A stretch of DNA of 23,914 nt from Promethearchaeota archaeon (lineage in GTDB: Archaea; Asgardarchaeota; Lokiarchaeia; Sigynarchaeales; SOKP01), in assembly GCA_019894875.1 (NCBI GenBank), contig JAGXNR010000039.1, positions 1 to 23,914 of the forward strand, in the 5' to 3' direction. The notes beneath the pieces are model-generated. The model saw nothing but the letters and a program-made list of their open reading frames with translations. It was not told where the DNA came from and made no database searches. The position numbers and the translations under genes were made by a program. Position 1 is the first letter of the stretch. Every line of letters begins with the position of its first letter. Positions 14,519 to 22,668 of this stretch are shown here, piece by piece.

Positions 14519-16345
14519 ATGAAGGATTTAGAGCTACAGAGAAAGAGTTTACCAAATGAAACTGGGATTTATCTGTTCAGAGATAAAGAAGGTTCTATTA
14601 TTTATATCGGAAAAGCTTTGAATTTGAAAAAACGCGTGAATCAATATTTTCTAAAAACCAAATATAATGACCCATTTTATGAAGAAAAAATTAGGGAATT
14701 AGTTAGTAAAATTCACTCTGTTGAATATATTGTCACCGAAAATGAAAAAGAAGCACTTCTTTTAGAAAATATTCAAATCAAGAAACATTTACCTCGATAT
14801 AATGTGATTATGAGGGATTCTAAGACCTATCCTTGGGTTGCTATTTTTTACTCTGAAGATTTTCCACGCATCCGAGTTCTTAGAAATCCTCATAAGTATT
14901 CTCAGAAGAACGTATTTATGGGACCATATACGGATAAAAAAGAGATTATTAGAATATTAAGAGATTTAAGAAAAATATTCCCTTATTGCTCATGTAAAAA
15001 ACCGGTCAGAAGAAAAAAAAAGCCCTGTTTATATTATCAATTGAAACTTTGCCCTGGCCCATGTTTTTCTGATATAAACAAAGAAGAATATCAAAATAAT
15101 ATTAAAAAAATCGAGTTATTTTTAAAAGGAGAGACAGGTATAATTAAAAAGCAAATCGGGGAAGAAATGGAAAAAGCTGCTGTAAAACAAAACTACGAAT
15201 TAGCAGCCGTATGGAGAGATAAACTCGAGGATATTGAACATGCGACAGATCAACAACATGTTTTTTTGGATTATGATGCCAATAAGGATATAATTGGGAA
15301 TCATGCTGAGGATAACTTTATGGCGTTGGTAGTCATCCATATTCGAGAAGGGCGAATAACTAATAAAGATTCTTTTAATTTCGATTTAAGAGAAAAATTA
15401 GTTCACAAAACTGAGATTTTTTCTTCTATATTAGAACAATATTATCAAGGTTTTAAAACAAAATTACCAGATGCAATAATTTTAACTGAGCTAAGTGAAA
15501 AATTTGTAGTTTTAACTAAGTATTTAAAAGATTTAAAGCCAGAAATACAAATTAGAAAACCGAAGGATGATTACGAAATTAGTTTAATTCGAATCACAAA
15601 CAAAAATGCTAAGGTTATAGTTCAACAGCAAGCTCAAATGGAACAGATTAGAATGGATGAAAAAGACTTTAGGGAAGAAGTCTTAAAAGAAGCAAAAAAA
15701 ATATTGAACTTACCAAATGAACCCCGAATTATTGAAGGGTTTGATATATCGAATATTGAGGGTACAGATGCTACTGGTTCAATGGTCTATTTTTTAGAAG
15801 GAAAGCCATACAATAAAAATTACAGACATTTTAAAATAAAATCTAAATCAACTCCTGACGATGTAGCCATGATGAAAGAAGTAATAAGAAGAAGATATGA
15901 AATGATTTTAAAGAGAAATTGGGAGCTTCCTGATTTAATAGTAGTTGATGGCGGTAAAGGTCAGTTGAATGCGGGTATTTCTGTTTTAAAAGAATTGGGC
16001 CTTGAAATTCCTATTATAGGCTTAGCTAAAAAGTATGAAGAAATCTATTTTCCTAATCAAAAAGACCCAATTATCCTCCCAAAAAATACACACCTTTTAA
16101 AATTGCTCCAAAGAGTTAGAAATGAATCGCATCGCTTCGCAGTTAGACTCCACAAAAAACAAAGGAAAAAACGAATGATTGTTTCGATGTTAGATGATAT
16201 TGAAGGAGTGGGTCCAATTTCGCGAAATAAATTACTCAACCATTTTGGGAGTGTGAACAAATTAACAAAAGCTTCTTTAGAAGAGGTTTCAGAAGTAGTC
16301 GGAAAAAAATTAGCTAAAGTCATTCTTAAAGAATTAAATGAATAA
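14519..16345 (+). CDS. uvrC: Excinuclease ABC subunit C
   Basis: Nucleotide excision repair endonuclease that cuts on both sides of a lesion after UvrA/UvrB recognition. The order of domains is complete: N-terminal GIY-YIG nuclease (GIYLF 16-20, YIGKA 29-33, Arg39), a Cys-rich segment with CPGPC (178-182), the UVR/UvrB-binding segment (about 205-240, ELAAVWRDKLEDIE), the RNase H-like nuclease (from about 403, FDISNIEGTDATGSMV; VVDGGKGQL), and C-terminal tandem HhH (IEGVGPISRNKL ... VGKKLAKVI). 608 residues is the usual size. The uvrABC system is bacterial and patchy in archaea, so the gene probably came by transfer; uvrA and uvrB are not in the window. Codon use is not visibly different from the neighbours. 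The ATG at 14519 precedes the conserved start LPNETGIY by about ten residues, as in homologues. Confidence 0.97.
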   Translation: MKDLELQRKSLPNETGIYLFRDKEGSIIYIGKALNLKKRVNQYFLKTKYNDPFYEEKIRELVSKIHSVEYIVTENEKEALLLENIQIKKHLPRYNVIMRDSKTYPWVAIFYSEDFPRIRVLRNPHKYSQKNVFMGPYTDKKEIIRILRDLRKIFPYCSCKKPVRRKKKPCLYYQLKLCPGPCFSDINKEEYQNNIKKIELFLKGETGIIKKQIGEEMEKAAVKQNYELAAVWRDKLEDIEHATDQQHVFLDYDANKDIIGNHAEDNFMALVVIHIREGRITNKDSFNFDLREKLVHKTEIFSSILEQYYQGFKTKLPDAIILTELSEKFVVLTKYLKDLKPEIQIRKPKDDYEISLIRITNKNAKVIVQQQAQMEQIRMDEKDFREEVLKEAKKILNLPNEPRIIEGFDISNIEGTDATGSMVYFLEGKPYNKNYRHFKIKSKSTPDDVAMMKEVIRRRYEMILKRNWELPDLIVVDGGKGQLNAGISVLKELGLEIPIIGLAKKYEEIYFPNQKDPIILPKNTHLLKLLQRVRNESHRFAVRLHKKQRKKRMIVSMLDDIEGVGPISRNKLLNHFGSVNKLTKASLEEVSEVVGKKLAKVILKELNE

Positions 16346-16568
16346 TAGAAAAAATTCATTTAATTATCAGAATAAATTATTCTATCTTTTGATTTTAGCA
16401 CTCTTGAGTACTATATTCATAGGTTATAAGTATTTTAAAAAAAAAAGATTTAATCATAAATATTCACTTTTTACTTTAGAGAGTAATGCGATCACGAGTA
16501 TCCCTGATCCTAATAGTATAAAAGTACAACTTAAATTCCACATTACAAAGTATCCAATAAAAGGGTAA
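16338..16568 (+). CDS. Doubtful single-helix membrane ORF overlapping uvrC end and MFS gene
   Basis: A 76-residue frame whose ATG lies inside the last codons of uvrC. Residues 14-32 form one membrane helix (LFYLLILALLSTIFIGYKYF) followed by basic residues, which looks like a real membrane anchor. However, its last 38 codons run antisense through the end of the MFS gene, and that part has no clear protein character. It may be a genuine short protein coupled to uvrC, or chance. Low confidence. Confidence 0.25.
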   Translation: MNNRKNSFNYQNKLFYLLILALLSTIFIGYKYFKKKRFNHKYSLFTLESNAITSIPDPNSIKVQLKFHITKYPIKG

Positions 16569-17731
16569 AGAATCATTCTTATGAGGCTTGAAATCATGTT
16601 TATTGTACTTAAAACTGTCGCTCTATTTTGTGTTTCTATCTGTTTATTAATACTCTTGATAAATATTATCCTTCGTGAGAATCCGAATCCAATGATTGCA
16701 AGAATTAAAGGAATACTGATTGGAAGGTAATATATCAGTGCTAAGAGAATAAATCCAATTCCCGGTACTAATGTATACAACCGTAGAAATCTTCTCTTAT
16801 TACTCATCCTGTTCTCGAGTTTTGGAATAATATTGAAAAAGACTATTTGAATAAGTGTCATCGATGCACCAATGAATCCAAAAAATATGATAGGAAAGTT
16901 CAAAACTCCTAAATATATTTGATACGTCCATATTAAGAAAAATACTATTGATTCAGTAGTTATCATTTCAAAAGCTAATAACCGCAGTATTTTGTTATGT
17001 GTAAGCTCCTTAAAACCAGACTTTATCACCGTTATATATTTCTCCGATTCAACTTTTTCTAATGCATGGTTTGGCTCTTTTAGTGTGAGTGATATTAAAG
17101 TTGCTATGAAAAATGGGAAAAACATAAAAGTCATCACTAAGTTTAATGTAAGAAACGCACCTATCATAGAACCTATAGGGGCAGAAATACCTATCCCAAT
17201 CAACATGAAACTCCTCTTCCTAGCAACTACTCTTGATATGTCGTTTTCTCTTTCAAGTATTCTCAATGTATCATATATAAACGCTTGATCCGTACCGGAT
17301 ATTAAAGCTCCTGCGAATGCCCACAAAGTTTCACCAATAGCAAAGATGATGATATTAGGATAACTTCCATAGATCAGCGCTGCAAACGCAGTAATTAATG
17401 CTCCGAGTATTAAAGAGAACTTTCTACTTATATAGTCAGCTATTGCCCCACAAGGAATCTCAAATACTAAAACCATCATTGTAAAGTAACTTTGTAAAAG
17501 CATTACTCCCACGAAAGTAAGATTTCCCCAAGTTAAGAAAAACGGTAATAGTACTCCTGAAATCAAATGTAAACCCATGAAAAAACTAAATAAATATGAT
17601 TTCCATATATTAGTTTTCCATTTCTTTAAACCTAAGTTGCCTTGAATATTAGTTTGGGTTCCCTGTGTGATTTCGTTTTCTATGCTGAAATTTGCTAACT
17701 CTTTATTTTTTTCACTATAGTTTGCTGTCAT
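16454..17731 (-). CDS. Major facilitator superfamily transporter
   Basis: A 425-residue permease with about twelve hydrophobic segments after a 37-residue hydrophilic N-terminus. The MFS motif A is clear between helices 2 and 3 (GAIADYISRKFSLILG, from residue 95). The sequence resembles the drug/metabolite exporter-like MFS proteins, but substrate cannot be read. An AGGA lies 5 bases before the ATG at 17731, supporting that start. It follows the small charged protein gene by 37 bases and is probably in its transcript. Confidence 0.92.
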   Translation of the reverse strand: MTANYSEKNKELANFSIENEITQGTQTNIQGNLGLKKWKTNIWKSYLFSFFMGLHLISGVLLPFFLTWGNLTFVGVMLLQSYFTMMVLVFEIPCGAIADYISRKFSLILGALITAFAALIYGSYPNIIIFAIGETLWAFAGALISGTDQAFIYDTLRILERENDISRVVARKRSFMLIGIGISAPIGSMIGAFLTLNLVMTFMFFPFFIATLISLTLKEPNHALEKVESEKYITVIKSGFKELTHNKILRLLAFEMITTESIVFFLIWTYQIYLGVLNFPIIFFGFIGASMTLIQIVFFNIIPKLENRMSNKRRFLRLYTLVPGIGFILLALIYYLPISIPLILAIIGFGFSRRIIFIKSINKQIETQNRATVLSTINMISSLIRMILYPFIGYFVMWNLSCTFILLGSGILVIALLSKVKSEYL

Positions 17732-17768
17732 TTTTATCCTACCTGAAACTTATATTGTCTCTTTAGCA

Positions 17769-17987
17769 TTAGTTAATAAGATTATAAAAGGCTTTATTCG
17801 CTTCCAGGTTTCTCAAATATGCTTCTTTTTCTTCACGATATCTCAGATTATGCAGTACACTAATTTTAAGCTCACGTAATTTCCTATTATTATATACTAA
17901 TTCAGTTAATTTTTTATCGTTTTCAACTTTTGCTCTTTCTAGCCTAGTATTCTCTCTTTTTTCTGCCAATTCCTTTAATTCTAACAT
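17769..17987 (-). CDS. Small charged coiled-coil protein
   Basis: 72 residues, almost entirely Lys/Arg/Glu/Leu-rich and helical (LKELAEKRENTRLERAKVEN and on), probably a single long helix or coiled coil. No family recognised. A good Shine-Dalgarno GAGGT (17995-17999) sits 7 bases before the ATG at 17987, unusual in this window and good evidence for translation. It leads a two-gene unit with the MFS transporter. Confidence 0.65.
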   Translation of the reverse strand: MLELKELAEKRENTRLERAKVENDKKLTELVYNNRKLRELKISVLHNLRYREEKEAYLRNLEANKAFYNLIN

Positions 17988-18490
17988 AATTTTTACCTCT
18001 TTTTTTTAAATTTTTATTATATTTTTTATAAACCATTTTTTAAAAAAAAAAATTTATTAACTATCCTAATTTGAAGTTGTTGTGCACTGAATTTAATTAT
18101 CCATAAAAGAAATGAAAGAAACAGAAACTTAGATCAAAGAACTACATTCCTGTATGAAATGTATTGAAAGTGCTGAAGAATTAATGTTAATATTTGTCGA
18201 ATTTCGTGTATTTATTAGGATAAAGCATTAATGATATGTATCTAAAAAGATATATACATTAATGTCATGGCCATTGATTTACATATAGACGGAGTACGGA
18301 TTAGTGTATTTCCCTTATCCCATCCAATCCATCTATGATCTTTAATTACCATGATATAATCAACAAATATGTTTAAAGTATAATAATAATATCTTAATAT
18401 TTAAATTTTACAGAGGATGCAGATTATGTGAGATAAATGGGAAATGATTGGGTAATAATCTAATAATATACCGTGAAATAACTAAAAAAA
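17988..18490 (+). other. Non-coding gap of about 500 bases
   Basis: I see no convincing gene on either strand; the longest frames are about 25 codons. The left end is very T/A-rich and holds the promoter side of the small charged-protein gene. The only clear structure is the hairpin at 18226-18264. The right end abuts the true 3' end of the phosphohexomutase gene at 18491. Confidence 0.5.
18226..18264. repeat. Long AT-rich hairpin in the 500-base gap
   Basis: CATTAATGATATGTATCT (18226-18243) and AGATATATACATTAATG (18248-18264) pair along 17 positions with one bulged A and one G-T/U wobble or mismatch, closed by AAAA. Each outer arm, CATTAATG, is itself a palindrome. It may be an RNA hairpin or a protein-binding dyad. 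Confidence 0.5.
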
Positions 18491-19929
18491 TTACATTCCC
18501 TTGATTATAAGCTTAATTAATTTAGTTGTGACTTCACAATGAACCCTTGCAAGAGACTCTCTTTTAGCTTCGCTAATAACTCTAATAATCGGTTCTGTGT
18601 TTGATGGGTGAATTAAAACAAACCACTCCTTTCCTTTACCAAATCGGAGATCTTGATCAATTTGTTCCACATTTTCACCTTCATTTATTAGCTCTTTTTT
18701 TACTAATTCAATTATTAATGAAATATTCTTATTCTTAATTCTAACACGTTCTCTTCGGGAAAAATATCTTGGTAGTTGAGCAACTAGATCTGAAATCTTT
18801 TTCCCAGATTTTACTAATATTTCTATAATTTTTACAGCTGCAAAAATACCATCTCTGGTTTTATTAAAGTAAGGAAATATAAATCCCCCCCTGAACCTTC
18901 TCCTCCAAAAATCAAAAGATTTTTAGATTCATTATTCTTTTCTTCAATCAACGCGTTCATTTTTGCGGTTAAATATCTCTCTCCTATGGATGTTCGAATA
19001 ACTGTTGCACTATACTTTTCTGCTAGTGCTTCAAATCGTAAAGAAGAAGCTACATTCGTAATAATAACAATCTCTCTATCTGAATTACTATAATTTTTTA
19101 GATAATCTTCTGCAATGAGTGACAAACCAATATTCCCTGAATAGTATATACCATCATCCCCAATAATAGCTAATCTATCTGCGTCTGAATCATGCGCAAA
19201 TCCTAAATCAAATTTACCTTGCCATACTTCCATTATTAAATCTCTAAGATTAGCTTTAATCGGTTCAATTCCTCGAGGAAATGCATTTTTAACAAGTAAT
19301 TTATTATTAATCAATCTTACTTTGCAGCCCATGGTTTTTAATATTTGAGGTGTCGCGAACTTGCCTGCTCCAGCTCCGGTATCAATTACCACTCTAAGCT
19401 TATTTTTTTTAGCAATATCTTCAAGATCAATGTGTTTGAAAAGATCCTGAGTATAAGACATATAAGGATTCAAATTTTCTATATGCTCATGCACTTTTTT
19501 GCCTTTAAAGGATAAGGATTTAAATTTAATTGTAACTAGTTTGCTTTTAATATATTCCATTTCGGCTGCTGTAAGAAAATTTCCAATAGAAAGTAATTTT
19601 AACCCATTCCATTCCTGAGAGTTGTGAGATCCAGTAATGATGATACCACTTGGAATACTAAGTCTATTTTTAGCATGAATTATTATTGGAGTAGGACAAA
19701 TTCCTGCATTAAATATTTTAAAACCTGTTTCAATTAATCCGTCAATAACTGCTTTTTCAAATTCTATTCCACTTGGTCTAGTATCTCTACCGATTATAAC
19801 TCTTTTATCTTTACTATTAAACCACAAACCAAATGTTATCGCAATTTTCTTCACAAGCTTGTGATTAAGATCTTTTCCAACTATACCTCTAATTCCGCTT
19901 GGAGTAAAGAGTAAATTTTCTATTCCCAT
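18491..19929 (-). pseudogene. Phosphohexomutase (phosphomannomutase/phosphoglucosamine mutase family), frameshifted
   Basis: Alpha-D-phosphohexomutase that moves phosphate between C1 and C6 of a hexose phosphate. From ATG 19929: TPSGIRGIVG, the phosphoserine loop TGSHNS (Ser101), the Mg loop DSDADR (247-252) and the sugar loop GGEGSGG (342-348). At 18885-18891 (a run of seven C on the plus strand, G on the coding strand) the frame is lost; the first frame ends at 18832. Reading on in another frame from the same point gives a perfect family continuation, FIFPYFNKTRDGIFAAVKII, then domain IV with the phosphate-binding HPSNTEP and an end at TAA 18491. An eighth G, or five instead of seven, restores about 479 residues. 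All motifs are intact, so a sequencing or assembly error, or slippage, is more likely than decay. It follows the ROK kinase by 27 bases. Confidence 0.88.
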
Positions 19930-19956
19930 CCTCTTTGCATTAAGATTAATTTATTT

Positions 19957-20970
19957 TCAGATAATTATTTTATTTTGTTCGATCTTATATTTTGCATATG
20001 TTAAAGCCCCTCTTAAGCCAATCTCATCTTGGTACTTTGTTATTTTTATTTTTGGGGGACGATTTATAGTATATGTAAGAGGATCCTTTTCGAACTGTTT
20101 ATTCAACTCGGGGATTATCAGATCTTTATCATTCATCATAGCACCCCCTAAGTAAATTGATGAGCAATCATAAAAATTGTTAATTAAACCTATTCCTACT
20201 TTAGTATAAAAAATACAATCATCAACAATTTTGTTAGATAGTATATCCCCATTCCTCGCTGCTTGGAAGACTTCCTTGGCTGTTATTTTAGATATATCAT
20301 TTTCCACAATTTTTAAAAGCTTATCAGCATTCAATTTCGCTTCATTTAACCCTTCTAAAGCTCTTGATTCTACTCCCGTTCCAGAACTGTATGCTTCCCA
20401 ACACCCATAGGCTCCACAATTACATTTAACTCTACTTTTAGTGTCTACCATCGCGTGTCCAATTTCAGCAGCATTGCCTTCTTTTCCTATTAGTAGGTGA
20501 CCATTGCAAATAACTCCGCCCCCTATTCCAGTCGACATTGTAATATATACTAAATTATCTTTTTCACTTTCATTTGCTTCAAAATGATAAACACCTAAAA
20601 CAGCTCCAGAACCATCGTTAATAAAATATATTGGAACTTCTGAAAATTTATTTTCAATTGGTTCTCTTAATGGGATGACACGAAACCCTAAATTAGCATT
20701 ATTAAAAACAATTCCAGAGTCAGTATTTAAAGGACCCGCGGAAGCAATACCTATAGCTAACAGTTCATCCTTCTCAATGTGGTTTTCCTTCAACACTTCT
20801 GAGAGAATCTCACATATAGAAGTGCTGATCGAAAATTTATTCTCTTTTAAGGTTTTAACTGTTTTTTTCCTAAAATTTTCTTCTTTCATATCTATTGTAC
20901 AGATGGCCACGCGAATCCAGGTACCACCAATATCAACACCAGCAATATATTTATCCCCTATTTTTTTCAC
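19957..20970 (-). CDS. ROK-family sugar kinase (glucokinase-like)
   Basis: A 337-residue ATP-dependent sugar kinase. The phosphate-binding DIGGT is at 13-17, the catalytic Asp in FINDGSG (Asp119), the second ATP loop in STGIGGG (146-152), the sugar/zinc motif EIGH (169-172), and the ROK zinc signature CNCGAYGCWE (Cys183, 185, 190). Glucose or N-acetyl-amino sugars are likely substrates; these cannot be separated by eye. The start is GTG at 20970: an in-frame TGA lies 12 bases upstream and the next ATG would delete the ATP loop. It precedes the phosphohexomutase, which fits sugar activation for glycolysis or glycan precursors. Confidence 0.92.
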   Translation of the reverse strand: MKKIGDKYIAGVDIGGTWIRVAICTIDMKEENFRKKTVKTLKENKFSISTSICEILSEVLKENHIEKDELLAIGIASAGPLNTDSGIVFNNANLGFRVIPLREPIENKFSEVPIYFINDGSGAVLGVYHFEANESEKDNLVYITMSTGIGGGVICNGHLLIGKEGNAAEIGHAMVDTKSRVKCNCGAYGCWEAYSSGTGVESRALEGLNEAKLNADKLLKIVENDISKITAKEVFQAARNGDILSNKIVDDCIFYTKVGIGLINNFYDCSSIYLGGAMMNDKDLIIPELNKQFEKDPLTYTINRPPKIKITKYQDEIGLRGALTYAKYKIEQNKIII

Positions 20971-21078
20971 CCAATCAATTCAATGGTTATCTGTTTAAAT
21001 AATCTTAAACAATAATAATAATTTTTGATTTAGTTGAGATAAAAATATATGGAAAACCGTTAATATGCAATATTTCAT

Positions 21079-21879
21079 TCAGTAAACATTGATTTTAATA
21101 CTCTTATCTTGAATCAAGTCTTCAAGGTATTTGGCAATTTCTTCTCTTCTTGATTTATCAATGCTATATACATAATATTCTGCAGGAATTCTCGCTGTTG
21201 AATAAATTTGTACAAAATTTGGTTTAATACGTTTTATAGCATGTCCCAACTTATTTAGGTTCTGTAAATTATTATTTGGTATAAAATCCTCTTTATATGA
21301 ATTAAACAATAAGGTTTGAATTGCTAATTCATGGTTCTCAGGCATTTCAAGTCGTAATTTCACAAGTGAACTGATAATTAACTCAATATCTTGTGAATTA
21401 AGATGAGGACGATTTGTTCTTTTGAGATCCACACTAGTAGCCGCATCCAATTTAGCCAATACAAATTCAAATTGCCCTACCCTCTTTCTAATATCATCGA
21501 AATAGAGTGTACTTGAATTAGTAAAAAGTGTGAGTTTAGGTTTTTCTTTGGTCCAATTTAGTTTATTCCTTACATCTATAGCTATATTTAGGAAATCCAA
21601 TAAATTTCCATTTAGTGTCGGTTCACCATTGTACCCAAAGGTAATTGAATCCAAATGAGGGACCTGAGTTAAGATTGAAGTTAGTTCTTTTCTAAAAACA
21701 GTAGAGGGAGGTAAATTGATTCTAAATTCAGGAGATACCAAATTTCCCTCCTCAGTAATGCCGATTTCGCAATATACACAATTGAAAGTACATAGCTTAT
21801 AATTAGGTAATACATTTATTCCTAATGATAAACCTAATCGTCTGGATCGAAATGGGCCATAAGTATATACTCTCGGCAT
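21079..21879 (-). CDS. Radical SAM protein
   Basis: A 266-residue radical SAM enzyme. The cluster motif CTFNCVYC (Cys30, Cys34, Cys37) follows the N-terminal signature YGPFRSRRLGLSLGINVLP, typical of a COG0731-related group of stand-alone radical SAM proteins. GYNGEPTLN (about 91-99) is the usual GGEPTL-like SAM-binding segment. The reaction is unknown; members of the wider group modify tRNA or act in cofactor pathways, but no specific residue decides this. It starts 12 bases after the hydrolase stop and should share its transcript. Confidence 0.88.
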   Translation of the reverse strand: MPRVYTYGPFRSRRLGLSLGINVLPNYKLCTFNCVYCEIGITEEGNLVSPEFRINLPPSTVFRKELTSILTQVPHLDSITFGYNGEPTLNGNLLDFLNIAIDVRNKLNWTKEKPKLTLFTNSSTLYFDDIRKRVGQFEFVLAKLDAATSVDLKRTNRPHLNSQDIELIISSLVKLRLEMPENHELAIQTLLFNSYKEDFIPNNNLQNLNKLGHAIKRIKPNFVQIYSTARIPAEYYVYSIDKSRREEIAKYLEDLIQDKSIKINVY

Positions 21880-21891
21880 CTATTTTAGGGT

Positions 21892-22614
21892 TCAGAGATA
21901 ATTATTAATATAATTTTCTATTGCTTCATTTAATTTCTTTGGTTGGTCCATCATAACTAAATGCCCTGCATTATCAATTATCACTAGCTCAGAATTTTTT
22001 ATCTTTTTGTTAAAGAATTCGGAATATTTTACAGGAGTCATGATATCCTCCTTGCCAACTAGAATTAAACAAGGGATATTAATTAAAGCAGTTTTATCAA
22101 TAGTATCAAATTCATCACAAATTCTAAAATCCTCATAACAAACGTTCCCGGGAGTTTTTAAAAATTCATTTTTAAGATCATCATTCATATCTTCAATAAA
22201 CTTTGCGAAGTTATTTTTCACAGTTTCTAATATTGAAGGTAATACTCGTAATTTTCCCCCAGTTCCAATTAATAATAATGCAGTGACATCATTTGGATAT
22301 TTAAAATAATAAGATTGTATCACTGCGCCACCTAATGAATGTCCGCCTAGGATTACACCTTTTAAATCTAATTGTTCAATGAATGTCCTAAGTACATCTA
22401 CATATAATTCAAGGGAGTGCTCTGAAAACTCATCGGACTTACTGTGAGATGGTAAATCCAATGTGTATAGATTATAACTTACATTCAAGTTTAATTGTTC
22501 CTTCCAGATGTTTGAATTTCCACCTGATCCATGAATAAAAATCAGTGCTTTGTTCGAATTATTACCTTTTGTTTGATAAAATACCTTTTTTCCAGAATAG
22601 TTAAAGAACGGAAT
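21892..22614 (-). CDS. Alpha/beta hydrolase, probable AUU start
   Basis: A 240-residue serine hydrolase. The nucleophile elbow is GHSLGG (Ser93), the acid Asp in VGKEDIMTP, and the catalytic His in NAGHLVMM. The nearest ordinary start (TTG, 22488) would remove the first strands and the oxyanion-hole motif. Upstream in the same frame the sequence reads PFFNYSGKKVFYQTKG and ALIFIHGSGG, exactly what the family has at its N-terminus, back to an ATT at 22614-22612. No ATG, GTG or TTG lies between there and the upstream stop. An AGGTG (22626-22622) sits 7 bases before the ATT. I therefore infer initiation at AUU, or a mutated or misread ATG. Substrate unknown. It lies between the ABC exporter (54 bases) and the radical SAM gene (12 bases). 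Confidence 0.82.
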   Translation of the reverse strand: MPFFNYSGKKVFYQTKGNNSNKALIFIHGSGGNSNIWKEQLNLNVSYNLYTLDLPSHSKSDEFSEHSLELYVDVLRTFIEQLDLKGVILGGHSLGGAVIQSYYFKYPNDVTALLLIGTGGKLRVLPSILETVKNNFAKFIEDMNDDLKNEFLKTPGNVCYEDFRICDEFDTIDKTALINIPCLILVGKEDIMTPVKYSEFFNKKIKNSELVIIDNAGHLVMMDQPKKLNEAIENYINNYL

Positions 22615-22668
22615 AAAATGACACCTAATTATTTAATTAATAACAAATGTGAAAATTATTTGGCAAAT

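Noticed and set aside
18100..18235. Short frames in the gap (for example 25 codons near 18156) as a decayed gene
   Set aside because: Too short, no recognisable protein pattern, and no ribosome site.
21892..22488. N-terminally truncated hydrolase fragment starting at TTG
   Set aside because: The same frame continues upstream with the expected family N-terminus, so the gene is complete with an unusual start.
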